This document shows positions 55,391-64,000 of a stretch of DNA of 64,000 nucleotides, piece after piece. The DNA comes from Hippophae tibetana. Lineage: Eukaryota; Streptophyta; Magnoliopsida; Rosales; Elaeagnaceae. The position numbers were made by a program, and so were the translations under genes. The DNA lies in NCBI GenBank assembly GCA_037013495.1, contig CM072802.1:62423483-62487482 (forward strand), written 5' to 3'. The number at the start of each line of letters is the position of its first letter. Position 1 is the first letter of the stretch. The notes below the pieces were generated by a model. The model ran no database searches. It saw only the letters and a list, made by a program, of their open reading frames with translations, and was not told the origin of the DNA.

Positions 55391-58300
55391 CAAACAGTTG
55401 AGCAAAAAATCGCCCAAGAATTCTATCGTTTGACACGAGTTTTCCCATGGGGTGTTAGACATCCCTATCAATGCCACACATAGTGGCAACCGAAAACGAG
55501 CATTCCTTTTCATCTTCGTATTTTTTCCGTGCCAAAAATGATATTTTATGATCAATAAATCATAGAGGATGAATTGAATTACGTCAAAAAAGAACCGACA
55601 ATTTTGGACGAATTTTATATTTTTCGTGATTTTCCAGAGTTCAAAAAATAACTAAAAATACTTCCAATGTCCAAAAGATTATGAAATATTGTAGTATGTG
55701 ATAAAATATTATTCCAAATAGGTGTGCAAAAAATTGCCCAAGAATTCCATCGTTTTCACCAGTTTGCCCAAGGGGTGTTAAACATGCCTATCAATGCCCC
55801 AAATAGTGGAACCCAAAAACGAGCATTCCTTGTCATCTTCGTATTTTTACCATGCCAAACCTGATGTTTCGTGATCAATAAATCATAGAGGATGAAAATA
55901 ATTGCGTCCAACAAGAACCGACAATTTTGGACGAATTTTATATTTTTCATGATTTTCCGAGTGTTCAAAAAATAACTAAAAATACTTCCCATTTCCATAA
56001 GATTATGAAACATTGGACTATGTGATCAAATATTATTCCAAATAGATGGGCCAAAAATCGCCCAAGAATTCCATCGTTTGAAACGAATTTGCCCACGGGG
56101 TGTTAGGAATGCCTCTCAATGCCCCACATAATTGCACCCGAAAACGAGAATTCCTTGTAATCTTCGTATTTTTACCTTGCCAAACCTGATGTTTCGTGAT
56201 CAATAAATCATAGAGGATGAAAGGAATTGCATTCAACAAGAATCGGCAATTTTGGACGAAATTTCTATTTTTCATGATTTTCCAAGAATTCAAAAAATAA
56301 CTAAAAATACTTTTCATGTCCATAAGATTATGAAACTTTGCAGTATGTGATCAAATATTATTCCAAACAGTTGAGCAAAAAATCGCCCAAGAATTCCATC
56401 GTTTGACACGAGTGTTCCCACGGGGTGTTAGACATCCCTATCAACGCCACACATAGTGGCAACCGAACACGAGCATTCCTTGTCATCTTCGTATTTTTTC
56501 CGTGCCAAAAATGATATTTTGTGATCAATAAATCATAGAGGATGAATTGAATTACGTCAAAAAAGAACCGACAATTTTGCACGAATTTTATATTTTTCGT
56601 GATTTTACAGAGTTCAAAAACTAACTAAAAATACTTCCCATGTCCAAAAGATTATGAAAAATTGTAGTATGTGATCAAATATTATTCCAAACAGGTGTGC
56701 AAAAAAATCGCCCAATAATTCCATCGTTTGACAAAAGTTTGCCCACGGAGTGTTGGACATGCCTATCAATGCCTCACATAGTGGCAACCTCAAATGTGGA
56801 TTCCTTGTCATCTTCGTATTTTTACCGTGACAAACTTGATATTTTGTGATCAATAAATCATAGAGGATGAATTGAATTACGTCAAAAAAGAACCGACAAT
56901 TTTGGACGAATTTTATATTTTTCGTGATTTTACAGAGTTCAAAAAATAACTAAAAATACTTCCCATGTCCCAAAGATTATGAAAAATTGTAGTATGTGAT
57001 CAAATATTATTCCAAATAGGTGTGCAAAAAAATCGCCCAAGAATTCCATCGTTTTCACGAGTTTGCCCATGTGGTGTTACACATGCCTATCAATGTCCCA
57101 AATAGTGGAACCCAAAAACGAGCATTACTTGTCATCTTCGTATTTTTACCGTGCCAAACCTGATGTTTCGTGATCAATAAATCATAGAGGATGAAAGGAA
57201 TTGCGTCCAACAAGAAACGACAATTTTGGACGAAATTTCTATTTTTCATGATTTTCCGAGAGTTTAAAAAATAATTAAAAATACTTCCCATGTCCATAAG
57301 ATTATGAAACTTTGGAGTATGTGATCAAATATTATTCCAAATAGATGGGCCAAAAATCGCCCAAAAATTCCATCGTTTGACACGAGTTTGCCCACGGGGT
57401 GTTAAGCATGCCTATCAATGCCCCACATAATGGCACCCGAAAACGAGCATTCCTTGTAATCTTCGTATTTTTACCTTGCCAAACCTGATGTTTCGTGATC
57501 AATTAATCATAGAGGATGAAAGGAATTGCGTCCAACAAGAATCGACAATTTTGGACGAAATTTCAATTTTCATGATTTTCCGAGAGTTCAAAAAATAACT
57601 AAAAATAGTTCCCATGTCCATAAGATTATTAAACTTTGCAGTATGTGATCAAATATTATTCCAAACAGTTGAGCAAAAAATCGCCCAAGAATTCCATCGT
57701 TTGACACGAGTGTTCCCACGGGGTGTTAGACATCCCTATCAACGCCACACATAGTGGCAACCGAACACGAGCATTCCTTGTAATCTTCGTATTTTTACCG
57801 TGACAAACTTGATATTTTGTGATCAATAAATCATAGAGGATGAATTGAATTACGTCAAAAAAGAACCGACAATTTTGGACGAATTTTATATTTTTCGTGA
57901 TTTTACAGAGTTCAAAAAATAACTAAAAATACTTCCCATGTCCCAAAGATTATGAAAAATTGTAGTATGTGATCAAATATTATTCCAAATAGGTGTGCAA
58001 AAAAATCGCCCAAGAATTCCATCGTTTTCAAGAGTTTGCCCATGTGGTGTTACACATGCCTATCAATGTCCCAAATAGTGGAACCCAAAAACGAGCATTA
58101 CTTGTCATCTTCGTATTTTTACCGTGCCAAACCTGATGTTTCGTGATCAATAAATCATAGAGGATGAAAGGAATTGCGTCCAACAAGAAACGACAATTTT
58201 GGACGAAATTTCTATTTTTCATGATTTTCCGAGAGTTTAAAAAATAACTAAAAATACTTCTCATGTCCATAAGATTATGAAACTTTGGAGTATGTGATCA

Positions 58301-58635
58301 AATATTATTCCAAATAGATGGGCCAAAAATCGCCCAAAAATTCCATCGTTTGACACGAATATGCCCACGGGGTGTTAAGCATGCCTATCAATGCCCCACA
58401 TAATGGCACCCGAAAACGAGCATTCCTTGTAATCTTCGTATTTTTACCTTGCCAAACCTGAGGTTTCGTGATCAATAAATCATAGAGGATGAAAGGAATT
58501 GCGTCCAACAAGAATCGACAATTTTGGACGAAATTTCTATTTTTCATGATTTTCCGATAGTTCAAAAAATAACTAAAAATACTTCCCATGTCCATAAGAT
58601 AATGAAACTTTGCAGTATGTGATTAAATATTATTC
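55391..58635. repeat. 10-monomer higher-order repeat, copy 2 (3,245 bp)
   Basis: It has the same order as copy 1. It differs from all other copies in a tract at about 55591-55759. It has AAAAAAGAACCG, GACGAATTTTATATT, TTTTCCAGAG and TTTTCACCAG, where copies 1, 3 and 4 have AAAAAGGAACCG, GACAAATTTTAAATT, TTTTCTAGAG and TTTTCACGAG. The copy 2 version matches the R trimers at 28-40 kb. Confidence 0.93.
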
Positions 58636-61600
58636 CAAACAGTTGAGCAAAAAATCGCCCAAGAATTCTATCGTTTGACACGAGTTTTCCCATGGGGTGT
58701 TAGACATCCCTATCAATGCCACACATAGTGGCAACCGAAAACGAGCATTCCTTTTCATCTTCGTATTTTTTCCGTGCCAAAAATGATATTTTATGATCAA
58801 TAAATCATAGAGGATGAATTGAATTACGTCAAAAAGGAACCGACAATTTTGGACAAATTTTAAATTTTTCGTGATTTTCTAGAGTTCAAAAAATAACTAA
58901 AAATACTTCCAATGTCCAAAAGATTATGAAATATTGTAGTATGTGATAAAATATTATTCCAAATAGGTGTGCAAAAAATTGCCCAAGAATTCCATCGTTT
59001 TCACGAGTTTGCCCAAGGGGTGTTAAACATGCCTATCAATGCCCCAAATAGTGGAACCCAAAAACGAGCATTCCTTGTCATCTTCGTATTTTTACCATGC
59101 CAAACCTGATGTTTCGTGATCAATAAATCATAGAGGATGAAAATAATTGCGTCCAACAAGAACCGACAATTTTGGACGAATTTTATATTTTTCATGATTT
59201 TCCGAGTGTTCAAAAAATAACTAAAAATACTTCCCATTTCCATAAGATTATGAAACATTGGACTATGTGATCAAATATTATTCCAAATAGATGGGCCAAA
59301 AATCGCCCAAGAATTCCATCGTTTGAAACGAATTTGCCCACGGGGTGTTAGGAATGCCTCTCAATGCCCCACATAATTGCACCCGAAAACGAGAATTCCT
59401 TGTAATCTTCGTATTTTTACCTTGCCAAACCTGATGTTTCGTGATCAATAAATCATAGAGGATGAAAGGAATTGCATTCAACAAGAATCGACAATTTTGG
59501 ACGAAATTTCTATTTTTCATGATTTTCCAAGAATTCAAAAAATAACTAAAAATACTTTTCATGTCCATAAGATTATGAAACTTTGCAGTATGTGATCAAA
59601 TATTATTCCAAACAGTTGAGCAAAAAATCGCCCAAGAATTCCATCGTTTGACACGAGTGTTCCCACGGGGTGTTAGACATCCCTATCAACGCCACACATA
59701 GTGGCAACCGAACACGAGCATTCCTTGTCATCTTCGTATTTTTTCCGTGCCAAAAATGATATTTTGTGATCAATAAATCATAGAGGATGAATTGAATTAC
59801 GTCAAAAAAGAACCGACAATTTTGCACGAATTTTATATTTTTCGTGATTTTACAGAGTTCAAAAACTAACTAAAAATACTTCCCATGTCCAAAAGATTAT
59901 GAAAAATTGTAGTATGTGATCAAATATTATTCCAAACAGGTGTGCAAAAAAATCGCCCAATAATTCCATCGTTTGACAAAAGTTTGCCCACGGAGTGTTG
60001 GACATGCCTATCAATGCCTCACATAGTGGCAACCTCAAATGTGGATTCCTTGTCATCTTCGTATTTTTACCGTGACAAACTTGATATTTTGTGATCAATA
60101 AATCATAGAGGATGAATTGAATTACGTCAAAAAAGAACCGACAATTTTGGACGAATTTTATATTTTTCGTGATTTTACAGAGTTCAAAAAATAACTAAAA
60201 ATACTTCCCATGTCCCAAAGATTATGAAAAATTGTAGTATGTGATCAAATATTATTCCAAATAGGTGTGCAAAAAAATCGCCCAAGAATTCCATCGTTTT
60301 CACGAGTTTGCCCATGTGGTGTTACACATGCCTATCAATGTCCCAAATAGTGGAACCCAAAAACGAGCATTACTTGTCATCTTCGTATTTTTACCGTGCC
60401 AAACCTGATGTTTCGTGATCAATAAATCATAGAGGATGAAAGGAATTGCGTCCAACAAGAAACGACAATTTTGGACGAAATTTCTATTTTTCATGATTTT
60501 CCGAGAGTTTAAAAAATAATTAAAAATACTTCCCATGTCCATAAGATTATGAAACTTTGGAGTATGTGATCAAATATTATTCCAAATAGATGGGCCAAAA
60601 ATCGCCCAAAAATTCCATCGTTTGACACGAGTTTGCCCACGGGGTGTTAAGCATGCCTATCAATGCCCCACATAATGGCACCCGAAAACGAGCATTCCTT
60701 GTAATCTTCGTATTTTTACCTTGCCAAACCTGATGTTTCGTGATCAATTAATCATAGAGGATGAAAGGAATTGCGTCCAACAAGAATCGACAATTTTGGA
60801 CGAAATTTCAATTTTCATGATTTTCCGAGAGTTCAAAAAATAACTAAAAATAGTTCCCATGTCCATAAGATTATTAAACTTTGCAGTATGTGATCAAATA
60901 TTATTCCAAACAGTTGAGCAAAAAATCGCCCAAGAATTCCATCGTTTGACACGAGTGTTCCCACGGGGTGTTAGACATCCCTATCAACGCCACACATAGT
61001 GGCAACCGAACACGAGCATTCCTTGTAATCTTCGTATTTTTACCGTGACAAACTTGATATTTTGTGATCAATAAATCATAGAGGATGAATTGAATTACGT
61101 CAAAAAAGAACCGACAATTTTGGACGAATTTTATATTTTTCGTGATTTTACAGAGTTCAAAAAATAACTAAAAATACTTCCCATGTCCCAAAGATTATGA
61201 AAAATTGTAGTATGTGATCAAATATTATTCCAAATAGGTGTGCAAAAAAATCGCCCAAGAATTCCATCGTTTTCACGAGTTTGCCCATGTGGTGTTACAC
61301 ATGCCTATCAATGTCCCAAATAGTGGAACCCAAAAACGAGCATTACTTGTCATCTTCGTATTTTTACCGTGCCAAACCTGATGTTTCGTGATCAATAAAT
61401 CATAGAGGATGAAAGGAATTGCGTCCAACAAGAAACGACAATTTTGGACGAAATTTCTATTTTTCATGATTTTCCGAGAGTTTAAAAAATAACTAAAAAT
61501 ACTTCTCATGTCCATAAGATTATGAAACTTTGGAGTATGTGATCAAATATTATTCCAAATAGATGGGCCAAAAATCGCCCAAAAATTCCATCGTTTGACA

Positions 61601-61880
61601 CGAATATGCCCACGGGGTGTTAAGCATGCCTATCAATGCCCCACATAATGGCACCCGAAAACGAGCATTCCTTGTAATCTTCGTATTTTTACCTTGCCAA
61701 ACCTGAGGTTTCGTGATCAATAAATCATAGAGGATGAAAGGAATTGCGTCCAACAAGAATCGACAATTTTGGACGAAATTTCTATTTTTCATGATGTTCC
61801 GATAGTTCAAAAAATAACTAAAAATACTTCCCATGTCCATAAGATAATGAAACTTTGCAGTATGTGATTAAATATTATTC
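58636..61880. repeat. 10-monomer higher-order repeat, copy 3 (3,245 bp)
   Basis: It has the same order as copies 1 and 2. It shares CTTCTCATGTCC in its ninth monomer (near 61503) with copy 2 (near 58258) but not copy 1, and the GACAAATTTTAAATT tract with copies 1 and 4 but not copy 2. Copy relationships therefore differ along the unit. Confidence 0.93.
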
Positions 61881-63060
61881 CAAACAGTTGAGCAAAAAAT
61901 CGCCCAAGAATTCTATCGTTTGACACGAGTTTTCCCATGGGGTGTTAGACATCCCTATCAATGCCACACATAGTGGCAACCGAAAACGAGCATTCCTTTT
62001 CATCTTCGTATTTTTTCCGTGCCAAAAATGATATTTTATGATCAATAAATCATAGAGGATGAATTGAATTACGTCAAAAAGGAACCGACAATTTTGGACA
62101 AATTTTAAATTTTTCGTGATTTTCTAGAGTTCAAAAAATAACTAAAAATACTTCCAATGTCCAAAAGATTATGAAATATTGTAGTATGTGATAAAATATT
62201 ATTCCAAATAGGTGTGCAAAAAATTGCCCAAGAATTCCATCGTTTTCACGAGTTTGCCCAAGGGGTGTTAAACATGCCTATCAATGCCCCAAATAGTGGA
62301 ACCCAAAAACGAGCATTCCTTGTCATCTTCGTATTTTTACCATGCCAAACCTGATGTTTCGTGATCAATAAATCATAGAGGATGAAAATAATTGCGTCCA
62401 ACAAGAACCGACAATTTTGGACGAATTTTATATTTTTCATGATTTTCCGAGTGTTCAAAAAATAACTAAAAATACTTCCCATTTCCATAAGATTATGAAA
62501 CATTGGACTATGTGATCAAATATTATTCCAAATAGATGGGCCAAAAATCGCCCAAGAATTCCATCGTTTGAAACGAATTTGCCCACGGGGTGTTAGGAAT
62601 GCCTCTCAATGCCCCACATAATTGCACCCGAAAACGAGAATTCCTTGTAATCTTCGTATTTTTACCTTGCCAAACCTGATGTTTCGTGATCAATAAATCA
62701 TAGAGGATGAAAGGAATTGCATTCAACAAGAATCGACAATTTTGGACGAAATTTCTATTTTTCATGATTTTCCAAGAATTCAAAAAATAACTAAAAATAC
62801 TTTTCATGTCCATAAGATTATGAAACTTTGCAGTATGTGATCAAATATTATTCCAAACAGTTGAGCAAAAAATCGCCCAAGAATTCCATCGTTTCACACG
62901 AGTGTTCCCACGGGGTGTTAGACATCCCTATCAACGCCACACATAGTGGCAACCGAACACGAGCATTCCTTGTCATCTTCGTATTTTTTCCGTGCCAAAA
63001 ATGATATTTTGTGATCAATAAATCATAGAGGATGAATTGAATTACGTCAAAATAGAACCG
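61881..63060. repeat. 10-monomer higher-order repeat, copy 4, partial
   Basis: The first three monomers and most of the fourth match copy 3 at 3,245 bp spacing. Homology breaks near 63055-63060. From there the expected TTTTGCACG, TTTTACAGAG and AAAAACTAACT are replaced by TTTTGGACG, TTTTTTTCTTTATTTTCC and AAAAAATAACT, and no a3 follows. This is the right edge of the 10-mer block. Confidence 0.88.
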
Positions 63061-64000
63061 ACAATTTTGGACGAATTTTATTTTTTTCTTTATTTTCCAG
63101 AGTTCAAAAAATAACTAAAAATACTTCCAATGTCCAAAAGATTATGAAAAATTGTAGTATGTGATAAAATATTATTCCAAACAGGTGTGCAAAAAATTGC
63201 AAGAGAATTCCATCGTTTTCACGAGTTTGCCCAAGGGGTGTTAAACATGCCTATCAATGCCCCAAATAGTGGAACCGAAAAACGAGCATTCCTTGTCATC
63301 TTCGTATTTTTACAATGCCAAACCTGATGTTTCGTGATCAATAAATCATGGAGGATGAAAGGAATTGCGTCCAACAAGAACCGACAATTTTGGACGAATT
63401 TTATATTTTTCATGATTTTCTGAGTGTTCAAAAAATAACTAAAAATACTTCCCATTTCCATAAGATTATGAAACTTTGCAGTATGTGATCAAATATTATT
63501 CCAAATAGATGGGTCAAAAACGCCCAAGAATGCCATCGTTTGACACGAGTTTGCCCACGGGGTGTTAGGCATGCCTATCAATGCCCCACACAATAGCACC
63601 CGAAAATGAGCATTCCTTGTAATCTTCGTATTTTTACCTTGCTAAACCTGATGTTTCGTGATCAACAAATCATAGAGGATGAAAGGAATTGCGTCCAACA
63701 AGAATCGACAATTTTGGACGAAATTTCTATTTTCATGATTTTCCGAGAGTTCAAAAAATAACTAAAAATAGTTCCCATGTCCATAAGATTATTAAACTTT
63801 GCAGTATGTGATCAAATATTATTCCAAACAGTTGAGCAAAAAATCGCCCAAGAATTCCATCGTAAGACACGAGTGTTCCCACGGGGTGTTAGACATCCCT
63901 ATCAACGCCACACATAGTGGCAACCGAACACGAGCATTCCTTGTCATCTTAGTATTTTTACAGTGCCAAACCTGATATTTTGTGATCAATAAATCATAGA
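63061..64000. repeat. Right-edge trimeric satellite
   Basis: After the 10-mer block the standard order resumes with the rest of an a monomer, b (about 63180), c (about 63505, with GATGGGTCAAAAACGCCC) and a1 (about 63830, cut by the window end). It has more one-off substitutions than the preceding blocks, such as TTACAATGCC, CACACAATAGCACC and CATCGTAAGACACG. This suggests a less recently homogenised stretch. The array continues past the window. Confidence 0.82.

Larger units (their letters stand above)
1..64000. repeat. Satellite DNA array, 324-325 bp monomer, whole window
   Basis: Every part of the window is a copy of one AT-rich monomer of 324-325 bp in the same orientation. The box GTATGTGATCAAATATTATT recurs about every 324 bp from the first kilobase to the last, with only single-base variants. 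The other shared landmarks, in order, are CATTCCTTG, TTCGTATTTTTACC, ATAGAGGATGAA, CAATTTTGGACGAA and a run of phased A/T tracts ending AATAACTAAAAATAC. Three monomer families alternate as a-b-c. No stretch of 300 bases or more departs from the repeat, so there is no gene or unique spacer to describe. Long homogeneous arrays of this kind are known from eukaryotic centromeres, pericentromeres and heterochromatic knobs. Which applies here is inference, and the species cannot be named from this sequence. Confidence 0.98.

Noticed and set aside
361..63461. Minus-strand open frames of 65-96 codons in nearly every monomer as a protein family
   Set aside because: They repeat with the satellite period, start and stop at points set by family-specific bases, show no known domain, and are disrupted by the same small indels as the rest of the monomer. 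They are not annotated as genes.
1..64000. CRISPR array or other spacer-repeat system
   Set aside because: There are no short identical repeats separated by unique spacers. The whole 324 bp unit repeats, and no cas-like gene is present.
1..64000. CENP-B box or telomere repeats
   Set aside because: I searched by eye for the TTCG....A..CGGG core in both orientations and for telomere-like hexamer runs. I found neither.
1..64000. Identification with a named plant or animal satellite
   Set aside because: Several satellites are 310-335 bp long, but I cannot match this sequence to any from memory. A library search with a consensus monomer would decide.
1..64000. Bacterial promoters, ribosome sites and terminators
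   Set aside because: AT-rich -10-like strings are abundant but follow the satellite period, with no gene to serve and no hairpin plus T-run beyond repeat composition.

Overview
The whole 64 kb window is one uninterrupted tandem satellite DNA array. I find no protein-coding gene, tRNA, rRNA, transposon body, CRISPR array or other unique sequence. The basic monomer is 324-325 bp, AT-rich and head-to-tail in a single orientation, with roughly 197 copies by length. Both window ends fall inside the array. This is eukaryotic constitutive heterochromatin. A plant or other eukaryotic (peri)centromeric or heterochromatic knob array is the best guess, but nothing in the sequence fixes the species or chromosomal location. 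I do not recognise the monomer as a named satellite.

Monomers fall into three main families, named here by the bases after the near-invariant box ATATTATTCC. Family a starts AAACAGTTGAGCA, family b starts AAA(T/C)AGGTGTGCA, family c starts AAATAGATGGGCC. Their default order is a-b-c, giving a 973-974 bp trimer. Subtypes a1, a2, a3 and a4 and similar variants of b and c are defined by shared private substitutions.

Layout: 1-13,565 is trimeric background carrying a 1,930 bp repeat and a nearly identical 5,802 bp tandem duplication. 13,545-20,348 holds three copies of a 7-monomer unit (2,271 bp, a1-a3-b-c-a1-b-c). 20,349-40,789 holds a 9-monomer unit (about 2,921 bp, trimers P-Q-R) with irregular steps Q-P*-Q and R-R'-P, as expected from unequal exchange. 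40,790-52,145 is a mosaic with a partial 7-mer, a chimeric monomer, two P-like trimers, one complete 7-mer and a transitional segment. 52,146-63,060 holds three full copies and one partial copy of a 10-monomer unit (3,245 bp), which is a trimer plus a 7-mer. 63,060-64,000 returns to trimeric background.

The content of interest is the evolutionary record. There are nested higher-order repeats of 3n or 3n+1 monomers, a single b/a2 chimera that accounts for the +1, many other chimeric monomers, short conversion tracts, and small deletions at microhomologies copied by later duplications. Positions and differences were read by eye. No alignment or identity percentage was computed.
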